A stretch of 64,000 bases of DNA from Desarmillaria ectypa (lineage: Eukaryota; Basidiomycota; Agaricomycetes; Agaricales; Physalacriaceae): positions 1,426,001-1,490,000 of the forward strand of contig JAUDYN010000009.1 of the NCBI GenBank assembly GCA_030407005.1, read 5' to 3'. Of this stretch, positions 35,903 through 48,371 are shown piece after piece. The notes beneath the pieces are model-generated. The model was given only the letters and a program-made list of their open reading frames with translations, did not search any database and had not been told where the DNA came from. How positions within the stretch are numbered: position 1 is the stretch's first letter; each line of letters opens with the position of its first letter. The position numbers and the translations under genes were made by a program.

Positions 35903-37056
35903 TTTTCTGTCTCAATGGTTGAACCGAAATCTAAGCATTTCTACTCGTGTGGATATGGATGTATAATATTAACGCAAGTTTATGAACCAACATGCCCGAA
36001 TCCAATTTCACCATACAATTACGTATGTTAGCGGGTAGCGAATAAAGATCTGCACCGTTGTGTTTCACAGAACTCGAAGGCAATGGATTAGTTTGTAGTT
36101 GATCACTGATAGTCAAATCGACGATGATTGAATACGATCTGCCAGACATCACTTCGTGCCAGGATATCACTATAATCCAGGTTTTGAGAGCTCATTCTAA
36201 GCCTTAGATAGCCTCAGAATTCCCAGAAGACGAATATGCATTCGCTCCAAATGTACAATCGATTTCGATACATGGCCGAGTCTGGAGCCGATCTCAGCTG
36301 CCGAAATATTTTGAAATTCGCCATGAGTTTCCTATACATCAAAATGAGTTCAGAAAACCAGGTACGAAACTTCATTTTCGAGCGCTGAACGTTAAACAAC
36401 ACGACTTCCAGTAGCTCAGTGTTGAATTTCTTCACTAAAGAACGAAATCGTCGGGAAGGTGATTTACTGTTGAGATGCTTCAATAGGATAGATCTCATGA
36501 TACTAAAACCCGGGGCCTTTCCCTGCCATGGATGTCGAATATTCGCTCTGGACTCAGACACCATGCCTTGAGCTTTTTTGTGTGGGACCGCCACATCAGC
36601 TCACGCTCCGATACTGTTCTGGAACTTAGGCACCAGGCGGTGACGGTGTTCACCGCAACGACCCTTATGGCAATCAATGAGGTGCAAGCGCTGCCCTTAG
36701 CTGCCCTTAAAGCTTTGACATACTTGTTGGATACGCGACTCGACATCATCCCGATAGTAAGTAATTTGCTTGAAATCACTTCCGGTGACTCGTAGAGCTC
36801 GCCTTTGGATCTCTGCGCGATACTTCATGCTGGTCCTTTGATGTCTGAAGGACTATGAAACCTCTCGACAACTCGATAAAATGATGGTGTCACCGACATC
36901 TGATGCGCTACCTCGCTATCAGTGGAACTGACCGAAGGGCATAAGTGGGTGAGAAAGATCACAAGGTCCCTTCGCTAAAAGGCAGGACGGACGCTGCTAA
37001 GGGACGGCGTACCTTCCTCTTTTTTTTCACCCCTCACTATCATCTCACCTACATTC
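35903..37056. other. intergenic, no supported gene
   Basis: A plus-strand frame at 36532-36795 (87 codons, helical and leucine-rich) and minus frames over the same span are not recognisable. Promoter elements for the DUF6534 gene presumably lie at the right edge, where a T-run occurs near 37020. Confidence 0.4.
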
Positions 37057-38606
37057 ATGGCTCCTCTTTCTGTTCCTGGTGTTAACGTACCTCTCGTGTA
37101 AGTTTTATCTGAAGGCCCCTTGAGTTGATGTTAATGATGCTTCACAAAACCAGCACTGGCCCATTGGTGCGCGACTCATGTTGCTGACCGTGCCTCTATC
37201 CATTAACGTTTTGTGCTTATTACCCAGATGCTTGGCTACATGTGGGGATATGGCCTTTTTGGCATTCTTACAGTTCAGATGTGTGCGTGTACGATTTTTT
37301 CAGGTTCCATTTATTTCTCACATCCGAACAGATATTTATTATATACATTTTGACCACAAAGACACATGGAAACTGAGACTATATGGTCAGTGCCCAAGTT
37401 TTAAGGCATTTCCTGAGCCCTCACATTCAATGCATTATTATCAGTGTGGTTCATATTCCTTCTTGAGGTCGTCTTTACCATTTTTTCAACGATCGCGGCG
37501 TGGGATCAATATGCCGATGGATGGGGCGACGTGGATACACTTTCGTATATCGACTGGTCCTGGGAGCCACTTCCTGCACTTAACGGAACTAGTATGCGAC
37601 TAATTTCTCATGAAATCATAGCCTTCTAAAAACTCACAACAGTTTCGGCCATGGTTCAAACATTTTATGTTTGGAGAATTTTCAATCTTACGAAAAAAAT
37701 ATGGATCTGTATCTTGATCGAAGTTGTTGCTGTTTCACAATGCGTGCTCGCCTATTATTTCGGAATAGCGGTAGGCCTTCTTTCATTTTTAACCTCTCTG
37801 AATTCGAAGATTTTCGACAGGTATCTGTACAAGGCCTGAGTGTTAGTAAGCTCGTTGAGCTGACACCTGTGGTTAGCGTACGTCTAGCGTTGACCGGCTG
37901 TTTTGCTTGATGCTAACTTTCAACACAGACGTGGCTAGCTGGGAGTGCAGTTTGTGATGTACTGATCACTTCTGTGATCGTTTATGTTGTGCGTGCAAAT
38001 GCTGAGTCTGCGTGGAATGTGTAACTGACATGGAATGTAACAGTTATGGCGAGCAAACAGCCAGTCAACCTTCAGCCGGACGACAAATACAGTCACAAAA
38101 ATTATCCGCTTCACCGTTGAGACGGGATTGCTCACATCCATGGCTGCTGTGGTAGAGTTGGTCCTTTGGTTAGTCCAGCCCCGGTATTACGTCCATTTTA
38201 TTGGGTAAGTCAGAGATCGTCAGCGTGTATCACGTCTGACCAACGAATTGCGCCAGGTTTCTCGTCCTAGGAAAGCTGTATGTTTTTCCCTCATTATTCA
38301 TTCGCCGATGAATGATCAGCTTGACACAGGTATTCTAATGCCCTCGTCGCCACCTTGAATTCAAGAGCGCTTGTTTTCGGCGCCATTCAAAATGGCGCTC
38401 TCATCAACTCGACAGGATCGATACCGCATCCTTCGAATTCCTTTTGGGACGAGGCCGGACCGAAAATTACAGCACCACTTGAAGCATTACGGTCACAGAC
38501 TGTACACGTAACACGAACCACGGAAATTCACGAGGATGGTGACTCCCATGAGATGATCGTTGTATCGGTGAGATTTGGAGAGAATTCACATGCGACAGCG
38601 GGCTGA
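37057..38606 (+). CDS. DUF6534 integral membrane protein, paralog 1
   Basis: Eleven exons (37057-37097, 37154-37166, 37228-37282, 37332-37385, 37445-37591, 37643-37770, 37821-37877, 37929-37988, 38044-38204, 38257-38277, 38330-38606) give 337 residues. About seven hydrophobic segments are visible, such as GYGLFGILTVQMYIYYI, VWFIFLLEVVFTIFST and IWICILIEVVAVSQCVLA. The C-terminal half has the DUF6534 pattern: WLAGSAVCDVLI, TKIIRFTVETGLLTS and LYSNALVATLNSRA. The function of this Agaricomycete-specific family is unknown; its topology suggests a receptor- or channel-like role. A 13-nt exon encodes the TGPL motif. The cytoplasmic tail is polar. It is convergent with paralog 2, 2.6 kb away. Confidence 0.87.
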
Positions 38607-41186
38607 CCTCTGGAAAGGATTTCAAGAGGGGTGAAAATGCCATAAGTCTGGGCGTTGACGTTATCGACGGACCAAAGTATTATGAGCATCATCTGTAAAG
38701 AGTCGTGACGTACCCTGGTTCTAAGTTATTTATTTTTTATGCCACAACTTCTGTAACACAAGGCGAATCAAATTATTGAAATAAGGCAACGCTGTCGTGT
38801 CCCGTCTTTACCAACTTGAGATTTGCCTCAAATTCAATAGCTGTAACGGACACAGATGGACATTTAGATTACAAAGCAATGACGAGAGAAAATATACCTC
38901 ATATGATGCCCATTTATAGGCAATGTGCGTCAGTGGAAGTGTGCCTAACTGGGACGGGGGAACACGGCCCCTATCACGTGAGCGCCGTGTTGCGGTCACG
39001 GAAGCACCGGGTCCTTCTAACTTGTTTACACTCTTTTCCTGCTCTAGCTGGTCGCCAGGCTCGCAAGACTCGCATCTGATCTTATTATGGAATTGATAGG
39101 CTTACAAGACTTGACTTCCTGCTCTCATTGGTATTGCGGTATAGCTTTCCAGGCGCCCCTGATCCTGGCCGGACTAGTTCAAGTTTCTTGGTTCTTTGAT
39201 TGCAGGCGTGAATGGTCCAAGTACACATAAATTGTCCTAAAGTATCCGTTTCAGTAGTATGAGATCTTTCTTGGCTTATGTGAAATCTGACCGGTGTCTG
39301 CAGAAAGCAAGCTTGGCATATTGGCGTATGAAATTACACATGTCAATGTTCTCTCTGAACTCGTAGACCTGTAAGGTTACCGGTCTACTAACAAACCCGG
39401 TACAGGTAATGTCGAATGGTCCTAAATGTATCCATGGCTTCATTTTATGTCTTTACATTAGCTGACAAGGGATTCTGCGAGTAAATCTGTTAAGTTGGAC
39501 GTTCTAAAATCACTGTCAATGTACTCTAATAAATCGTACCCGTAACAAGGACATCATGGTCTGTTGTCATTCATTCCGATCCCGGCTATTGGAAGCCATA
39601 GCTTAAATATTTGTTCGCTACAACCTGAGCGATGACGGGATAGAACCTCCTAAGAACCACCATGTTCATTGGGAACTGGCAAAGCCCGAACTTTGTCAGG
39701 AACGGAGCGAATAGCTTGCTTACTCGCTTTCCTTTCTTTTTTTTAGAGAAGTAAATTTCCGAGCGCTGACTATGCATGCTAACAACCAACACTAAGACCG
39801 TCTTCGTATTTTTCCCCCTCTTGTTACGTATTGTTAAACCCCGAGTGAGCTGTGCGGTGGTGATGGTGGTGATGAAGGGCTACTTTTATTCTCCTGTATA
39901 AAGATAGTCCATTGACCGTACCTTTATGATTTAGCTGTAACGCGGAAGGTACATACCCGAACTCTTTTGAAACTCGTCCGTTTAGCGCTACTGTTCCTAT
40001 CATATGACACACGCTGATTTCCGAGTTTGCAGTCTTTACGAAGTCCGAGTCTCGCGAAGCACTTGTTTCTTGATGCCGGACTGAGGAACCAATAACCACT
40101 CCTTACCTCATTCAGTTCCAGCTTGAAGGAACATCATAGCACTGGTGCGTCATGACTTCGGCTGCTTCTTGAGTGGTTTATTCGAATTTTTCCCTAGACC
40201 TCATCACTTTCTTAGGGTTTTCACACTGACAAGTCGGCGATGCGGACCGACCATCTAGAATCGATAATCGATCGAGGTCTTTATTCCAATCCTGCATGGC
40301 AGACGACATTGCGCCAGGGTCTATGTAGTATTGTCACCTATTAGAGTCCACGATCGATCGCAGATACTGCAGAACCCTCCTATCAAGGCCGTCTTGTGGA
40401 AGTAGAGCGTCTTCAGTCAATATCGGCATTTGTATGAAGATGAAGATGGTGGCGGTGGTCGCTTTATACTTACTGTTGAGCCTTTACAGGATCCGAGGCG
40501 TCATTAGCCTTTCCTCCGTGAACGTCGTCATCCAGTGTGGAGCCTTGTTCTATTACTATTTGAGCCCAACGTCAAAGCGACCAGCAGGATCTCATCAATT
40601 TAGCTTTGAGCGGTGGTGACCGTTTAAGGATGACTTTTTTGTCTCCTTGATAACATCTGCACTGGAGTGTTGCTAGAGTGGGAATGATAGAGACATCGAT
40701 ACGGACAGATTAAATGCATTGCCGAGCTTGGGCGAGCTAAAGCTTCTGCATTTTATAACTATCGATTTTTTAGTAGCTCGTCGGTCTCCAGGAAACAAGC
40801 GAGCCATCCCCTCGGTCAAATTTGCGGCAGGAACTAGGTCAACCACTAATTCATGAATGGACCCCATTTCTTGTCAAGTCAATTTGAATGTGGGACACGA
40901 TGCGGAAGCTCACTATCTGCTAGTATTAGTCAAACTCGACAAGGACGAGATATCGTGGGCGGGAATTTATGCTGGGCAAGTGATGCGTCTGTTCAAGCTT
41001 CTGATACCATGTTCCTATCGGTATTGACCACGTCACGAAGACAAGTATTGAGCAAAAGTACAAACGTTGTACATCTTTGCATTATCGATACAGTACATGT
41101 TCTGCTCTCCTGAATCTGGGGTAATACAAATTGGGTCGTTAATCCCAAAACTTGAACATCTTAACAAGTAAAAAGGGCGAATTCAT
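38607..41186. other. spacer between convergent DUF6534 paralogs
   Basis: 2.6 kb without recognisable genes. It contains small GGT/GAT-rich patches (near 39855-39880 and 40434-40460). No direct or inverted copies of either paralog were noticed. Confidence 0.4.
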
Positions 41187-42901
41187 TTAATAAAACGTTC
41201 CAGCACTAGTGCTCGCAGCACTTGGCTGTTTAGAATGATCTGACAAATTCTGTATGAGATGGTAGCAGTCAGACTCTGTCATAATAGAGATGTTCTTTTC
41301 ACGCACTGAAACGACAACAGCTTTGGCATCAAGATCGTCTGCAGATTGACCTATGTGAACGGTCTTAAGATCTTGTACAGGCTGGGATATTGATGAACTG
41401 GGTTGATGTTGGTATACTGAACTCAAATCGGTTTCTAGAGGTTCCGACTCGTCCCAATAGGATGTAGTGTTGTGGGGGGTTGTGGCTATAAATGCGCTTT
41501 GATGCTCGTGATCGTGTTGGTGTCCACTAAACATGAGGGCACGCGAATTGAGCGTTGCTAACAGAGTATTCGAATACCTGAATATATTGGTTAGCACGAG
41601 GCTTTGCTGCGACGAGGAAGACCGTTACAGTTTGCCGAGAATAAGGAACCTGGAGTAATAATTACGTCGTCATCTGTATCGCTGATGAGTAAAGAACACG
41701 TACCCGATGAAATGGAAGTTGTACTGTCGGTTCGTTAACCACAATATAAGCTCACACAAGGCTACCACAGAGGTCAAAAGTCCGGTTTCCACTGTGTAGC
41801 GTATAAGTCGAGTAACAGTGTTTGTTGTATGCGAAAAAACCGCCTTTGGCTTTGATCTGTAAAGCTGAAATCAAGGGACATTGATCATATGTTGGGTTCT
41901 TTTAGAATCGAACGTACTATGGTGACAATAGAAGCTGTAATCAGAAGGTCGCACACAGCGCTGCCAGACAACCATGCCTGTAAGAACGGGAGAGTTAGAA
42001 ATTGCGGACAAAAAGGGTTATACAACTGTTGACGCGTACGCTAATGCTGGGCGTCAATGCAAACAACTCGTTCATCCTTCCCCCTCTCACGGAGATCTGC
42101 GTACACGTCGGTGAACCGTCTCTATGGGTTGAGCATGTGTGCTTACAGCTATCCCGTAATAAAAGGCCAATGTACACTGCATGAGAGCAACCTAACGGAA
42201 ATCACTGACCGGTACCCAAATCGATGAAAATGGCCAAAGACCTACCGCTTCAATGACGAGTGCAAGCCATGCGTTTTTAGTTAACGTCCATATTCGATAG
42301 ACGTAGAAACTCTGGACCATTGCTGCGACTGTTGGTCTCGGAGATAAACTTCGGCTGGAAAGACGGGCACGGCCACTTACTGAAACCGTTCAATGCAGGG
42401 AGAGGTTCCCATGAGACATCAATTTTCGTGAGAGCGTCAGGGTCTCCCCAACCAGTGCCAAATGTATGCCAAGCGGCGATAGTTGTGAAGATGGTGAAGA
42501 CCGTCTCGAGAAGGAATAGCGACCATACTGAAGTCCATTTAAATCTGCTTGAAGGAATGATAAGAACAAGCGCACCAAAAATCTTGAACCCGATTTTGTC
42601 CTTCCGGAAGGTTATGTGGTAAATGTCTGGATGGACGAACCTTCTCATCAGAGTAGTTATTTGACGTAGCGGATGTCCTTACACAGTTGGACGAGGAGGA
42701 CTCCGTATAGGCCGTACCCCCACATGTATGCCAAGACCTGTAAAGAGATTTCGTCTGGGCGCAACCATGCTTACAATTGAAGCCGGCTTACGAGGGGCCC
42801 AGTCCTTTTTTCATCCTTGAGTGTCCGATCAAACGGAAGAAAATGAAGAGTCCTACTCACAGCAGAGGAATGTTGACTCCCGGGACCTCAACGGGAGCCA
42901 T
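41187..42901 (-). CDS. DUF6534 integral membrane protein, paralog 2
   Basis: Twelve minus-strand exons (42861-42901, 42792-42804, 42683-42737, 42576-42626, 42381-42527, 42246-42328, 42147-42191, 42040-42096, 41918-41977, 41704-41864, 41629-41649, 41187-41577) give 374 residues. It starts MAPVEVPGVNIPLL, like MAPLSVPGVNVPLV in paralog 1. Exon lengths match paralog 1 one for one (41, 13, 55, 51 vs 54, 147, 83+45 vs 128, 57, 60, 161, 21) apart from the longer last exon. Extra intron 42192-42245 interrupts what is one exon in paralog 1. The C-terminal half shows AWLSGSAVCDLLI, TRLIRYTVETGLLTS and LYSNTLLATLNSRA. The cytoplasmic tail is longer and His/Ser-rich. Function unknown. Confidence 0.88.
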
Positions 42902-45051
42902 GACGGTCGTGAAAGAAGAAGGGAGGAATTCGAGAAGGTGGCAGTCGAGTTTGAATGAGGAAGGCTTTAACAAACCTCTATATCAGAAGGATATGATTGT
43001 CACCGTGAGAAGGCAGTATCAAAGTAGCGGAATATCTCCGAGCGTACGTTAGGCACTCGGAGCCTTCAAAAATGGTAGGCGTCGTATACGCAAATCGTAT
43101 CTCATTCGGTTCAGAGTGAGTTGAATACTGAAGTCTACAAACAGCGCTGAGATAGGGAGAGTACCCATATCTTGAGAGAGCCGAAATGTCCCTGTAGTTG
43201 GAAGGGTGGACGGGCTTAGTTTGATCTGAAAGGGCCTTCACGTCGCATATATTGATGAACCTGTACCAGTGGTCGATGCCACTAGCGAGAGGACCGCGTT
43301 TGTGTCCCCCATTAGCTGGCAGAACTGATGACCCTGGTTGAACGTGGCAGCTCTTCAAACACGCTGGTTAGGGTGTTCCGGAGACAATATGTGATCCAAA
43401 AAGCAGACAGCATGCCAATGGCCAAAAATCAGCGCCCAGGTTGACAGATCTTGGCCTCATCGGCGCTGGGGATACAGCGGAGGCGCGTAGAGCTACGCGA
43501 CCGAGTTCATCCCTGAGCATGTCCGAGCCGGAGTACACTAGTAGCACCGTTTCCGAAGCAAAAGATGACACTGGTCTGATAAAAGGAGGACATAGCAAAT
43601 GAATGTGAGGTTCTGTTTGTGCAGCTTGTTTCAAAAACATTGCAACTCTTTCCCAAAACGAAAGGGTAAAAGGACGAATGAACATTGCTGATTTCGCGCA
43701 ACTGATATGTACTACCCTCCCTCCAACTCAGTTGTGATCCGTTCATTCCATTCGTATAGCTGATGAATAGGCGAAGAACATTACTTTGATATTGTGAAAG
43801 AGAGTAAACAGCGAGGAAGCCACTTATTGAACCACATTGGTCACTAAACGCTCGCCTTTTGCAGGTATCAGGGTTGCAGTATAGTAGACAATTCATTGCT
43901 ATCAGCAGGGCTGTAAAGTTAAAATTTCCACCAGTTAGCTGCCAGTTAATGGTGGGGATGGTGGTGGTGGTGTGGTGGTGTTGTTACCTGCACAAGGTTC
44001 CAATAAGGTACAGCCGGGCCCACAGCCCAAACATGACAAACCATGTGCTGTGGCCACGAAGGCTCGTTCAATCACAATCATATACATGTACAGCACTGAA
44101 GATATGGAAAACTTCAAATACATATTTTGCCAAAGCACCGACCATCTTCATATCCTCCGCCTCCAGGAGTATGTGAATCAGTTCGTATCCCGAGGCCGCA
44201 GATTTGTGCACGGTATGGGAAGCGGGTGAAACATACACATACAATGAAGTAAGACCAAGTGCACGGACCAGCCGACGATGCGGCGATGCGTGGACAGCCA
44301 TGAATGTCGAGGAATGCCGATGAACGGATGGCCCTAAAAAACCTTAGCCCGTCAAAAACCCGAAACCCGGAAACCGAGTACAAGGAAACCCTACATCTTA
44401 ATCCATAGCCAACCGGAAGATGGTGGAAAATATAGCATCACGGTGTTTGTCGCACAAGTAATCAGCTACGACCTCTTGCTCCGTATCTCCCTGACCACAA
44501 AGATACCGTGGATCTTTTCCAGCGACATGTTCCAGTAGCATACACGGTCCCGCCCTCTTGTCCATGAAGACAAGTGGCATGGAGGCCCGGACATCGAGGA
44601 ATGTTGGTCCCTTGGAGACTCGAACTTCTAATGGCGCCTATGTCTGAATTCTCTATCAGGGAGGTAAACACACGATGACGTATGAAACTCGTCAGAAGTT
44701 CATCTCTCTGTGTCCGTAAAAACTGTTACTCACCACCATGATATGTGTAGAGGCTACTATTATCCTACTGAAGATCTAAGAGAGCTCGCAAGAGTTGGTT
44801 GCACAAGGTCCCAATCAGGAACGGGTCCAATACTGACTGCTGCAGCTACGAAGATTATTGTGATTGAGTGCATCTCGCGGAATAGAAACCTTCATGGAGT
44901 ACATCAAAAATATAAGCCGAGAAGTATAACATAGAGTGAACGATCTGGTCAGAAGGAGATGGTGGTGGTGGTCCGTGAACAGCAGTGATGATCGCGTGGC
45001 ACGGCTGTGCATCGTCCTTCCACCACCGACCACCACCGATATCCTATCTTC
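42902..45051. other. intergenic with simple repeats
   Basis: No supported gene. Several 60-130-codon frames lie on both strands (for example 42978-43358 - and 43507-43896 -), but none has a recognisable domain. GGT-rich simple sequence occurs near 43949-43983, and GGT/CACCAC tracts occur near 44958-44970 and 45017-45040, just upstream of the AP-1 beta start. The region holds two divergent promoters (DUF6534 paralog 2 and AP-1 beta). Confidence 0.4.
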
Positions 45052-47845
45052 ATGAGCTTCAGGGCCCCCCGGAAAGGCGAAAACTACGAGCTCAGCGTCG
45101 ACCTCAATAGTGAATACCGGGAGAAACGCAAGGATGCCATCAAGAGAACAATAGCGTCCATGACGGTGGGCAAGGGTGCGTGTATTCCGCTACATAAGTG
45201 TTATTGAACTAAATAAATGATACCGTAGACGTCAGCGGCCTGTTCCCCGACGTCCTCAAGAACATGCAGACCGACGACCTTGAGCAGAAGAAACTCGTCT
45301 ATCTCTATCTCATGAACTACGCAAAAACACAGCCAGAGCTCGTCATTCTCGCAGTGAACACCTTCGTCAAGGACACCGATGATCCAAATCCTCTGGTCCG
45401 TGCACTCGCCATCCGTACCATGGGTGTTTTACGGGCAGAGAAAATCATCGATTACCTCTGCGACCCTCTTCAGAAATGCTTGCGCGACGAGAACCCATAC
45501 GTACGCAAAACGGCTGCACTGTGCGTTGCAAAGCTGTATGATCTAAAGCCAGAATTGGTGATTGAGAATGGGTTCCTGGAGCAGCTGCATGAGATGATAG
45601 CTGACAGTAATCCAATGGTGCGTCCGTCTTGCTCTTTTCACCTTGTATGCTTGTCTTAACCAACCTCCTTACAGGTCGTAGCCAACACTGTTGCCGCCTT
45701 GACAGACATTCACATAGCTGCTTCAGCACAACCTTCGACCTCTTCATCCGATCCAGGGATCTTCACAATATCCGCGTCTATTCTCAACAAACTCTTGATA
45801 GCCTTGAATGAATGCTCTGAATGGGGTCGGGTGGCAATTTTGAACGCATTGGCTCGATATGAGGCCCAAGACGAGAAGGAAAGCGAGCATATATGTGAAC
45901 GTGTCGTTCCGCAGTTTCAACACGTCAACGGGGCTGTCGTGTTGGCTGCCGTGAAGGTAGATGCCTCTGTTGCCAGCTTGTTATGCCCTTTTTCATCTAA
46001 CTATAGGTGATCATGATTCATATGCGTGGCGTCCGACGAGAGGACCTTATCAAACAGCTGGTCCGTAAAATGGCACCTCCGCTAGTGACGCTCCTTTCCT
46101 CTCCACCAGAGGTGCAATGGGTTGCACTTCGAAACATTAATCTCCTTCTTCAAAAGCGGCCGGATATTTTACAAAATGAAATGCGGGTGTTTTTCTGCAA
46201 ATACAATGATCCTTTATATGTCAAGGTTGAGAAATTGGAGATCATGGTACGGTTGGCAGGCGAGAATAACGTCGATGCGCTTTTGAGCGAGCTGAAAGAG
46301 TATGTTGACATCTTCATCTATAGCATTTGATTGATTCTTCACTTCGCATAGGTATTCATCTGAGGTTGATGTAGACTTTGTTCGCAAGAGCGTAAAAGCA
46401 ATTGGACAGACGGCCGTCAAGATAGATGCTGCGGCAGAACGGTGTGTGAATGTGTTGCTCGAATTGATTGGAACACGCGTGAGTTACGTGGTGCAAGAAG
46501 CTGTTGTGGTCATGAAGGTACTGAGGCCCCTTCCATTCTTTGATGCTGTTAAACCTAGATCATCTGATTGTGTTTTCCTCAGGACATCTTCCGGAAGTAT
46601 CCGTCGACGTATGAAGGCATCATCCCGACTCTTTGCGCGAATCTTGATGAGTTAGATGAGCCAGAAGCCAAGGCGTCTTTGATATGGATCATAGGGGAAT
46701 ATGCTAATAAGATCGATAATGCAGACGAACTGCTAGGCATATTTGTGGACACGTTTACAGAGGAATCATACCCTGTATGTTTTCATTTTCCCAAGCGGTG
46801 TCTTTACAGCTTCTCTGAAACCATGCCAGGTCCAATTACAGACATTGACCGCCGTCGTGAAGCTTTTCCTGAAGAAACCAGACTCGTCACAGGGCATTGT
46901 CCAACGGGTATTAAACACGGCGACCAAAGACTGTGATTCTCCGGATGTACGAGATCGCGCGTATATCTATTGGAGACTACTGTCGACGGATCCGGGTGCT
47001 GCCAAGGTAAGCAAATTTTCATGCGACAATGTGCCGGAATTGCGATTTCTCCGCATCTCAAGAGCGACCTCTGCTTTCCCTCTTGTCATTTCTCATGCCA
47101 GCAATGAGGCGCTAAATCAACTGATCGTAGGCCGTTGTTTTGACCCCACGACCTCCTATTTCAATACCGAGGACTACAGTTGCACCAGCGCTACTAGAAG
47201 AACTGCTTGGAGAGGTGTCAAGCCTCGCCAGTGTGTATCATAAACCTGAAGAGACATTTGTTGGTAGGGGTAGAGTCGGAGCCGACTCGGTCCAGAGGAA
47301 AGGTGTCGAGTGAGTGATACAGGCCTATGAGCTATTTACATCCAACGACTGACCGCGTTTCTGTCCATTGCAGCGTGTCCGACGATCGGTTCTCTACACA
47401 GAAAGCTCTGCAGACTGTGGCAGCTGGACAACAAGCCGAGAACTTACTGTAAGTAGCCGACTTGGCTGTCTTTCGAAGGGGCGGGCTTAAGCATTTTAAC
47501 AGCGATTTCGACGATGTGCCTGCGACGGATGGTCAGCCTTCTGGCTTGGCTGCAACGCAGGTGCTCTCACAAACGCCGGCAGCGGCGAGTCTTTTAGCAG
47601 GCACATCGAGCAATCCATTAGATGACCTTGTGTCTATTTTCGGAAGCGGATCCAATGCACCACTAGCATCTGTTGGAACGCCTCAAAATACATTTGGATT
47701 GGGAGGTCTCTCGCTTGGAGGTGGAGATGTCCTAGGAACCTTCGGATCATCACCGCCGATGATAGCACCATCTGCCTCGTCACCGTCTCAGCAACCGCAG
47801 CAGCAGCAGAGTCAATCACAGGACGATCTACTCGGGCTGTTCTAA
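45052..47845 (+). CDS. AP-1 complex beta-adaptin
   Basis: Ten exons (45052-45175, 45229-45617, 45675-45956, 46007-46299, 46352-46517, 46583-46774, 46830-47006, 47131-47309, 47374-47448, 47503-47845) give 739 residues. Residues 1 to about 570 form the adaptin trunk of HEAT-like helices (for example [35 protein letters not shown] and [18 protein letters not shown]). The large subunit pairs with gamma-adaptin, sigma and mu in the clathrin adaptor at the trans-Golgi network and endosomes. The hinge carries a clathrin-box motif LLDFD, which spans an exon junction, and a second acidic/Leu motif at the very end (DDLLGLF). There is no appendage (ear) domain, as in the yeast counterpart Apl2. The gene is intact and highly conserved, a good anchor for species placement. 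Confidence 0.94.
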
Positions 47846-48371
47846 TGCGGCATGGTTGCTATTTAGATGTTGCTTTCGACGTGTTTTTGTGTGATTCAGT
47901 GAATATTGGACGGTGTTTTTTTCTCAGCTGCGCTTGGCCATCGTAACTGAGTTTTCTGCGAGAACAGTACTTCCGATTGAACACATGACGGGCCCTGGTA
48001 CGTTCTCTACTCTCATGAGCTACTGGATGTAGGCGGCAGACTCGTGGACTGTGCTTTGATGCCTACTTAATAGATACCTATTGTAGAGAACAATCTGACT
48101 GCTTTTGATAAACGCTTTATTGCATTCCACGTCGCGTGAGCCTTGAGTGCACACGATCAGCGTCTGATATTCGGGGAAGGGTGTGGTTTGCAACAGGTCG
48201 ATTCCTGTCAGAGCTCTCTTTAGGTGAGCCATATGCTTGTACATGGGGCATATATAAGAAATGCCTATCAATGGAGCTTCTCCTAGGTTTCTCTTACCAT
48301 CTCAACTTTGTATTTGTATACTATTATACGGCACTTATTTGCTCGGCCTTCCTTTCTTATTTTTAACCGAC
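47846..48371. other. intergenic, AP-1 3' end to GH30 promoter
   Basis: No gene is supported. The right edge is the GH30 promoter with a clear TATA-like element. Confidence 0.45.
48251..48257 (+). promoter_or_regulatory. TATA box of the GH30 gene
   Basis: TATATAA about 115 nt upstream of the ATG at 48372. Sequence and distance fit a core promoter. Confidence 0.55.

Noticed and set aside
36532..36795. 87-codon helical frame upstream of the DUF6534 gene, considered as the exon of a NACHT-type or similar protein.
   Set aside because: Too short and without a diagnostic motif.
45052..47845. Beta-adaptin considered truncated because it lacks the C-terminal ear domain.
   Set aside because: Yeast Apl2 also lacks it and is of similar length; the final clathrin-binding motifs are present.
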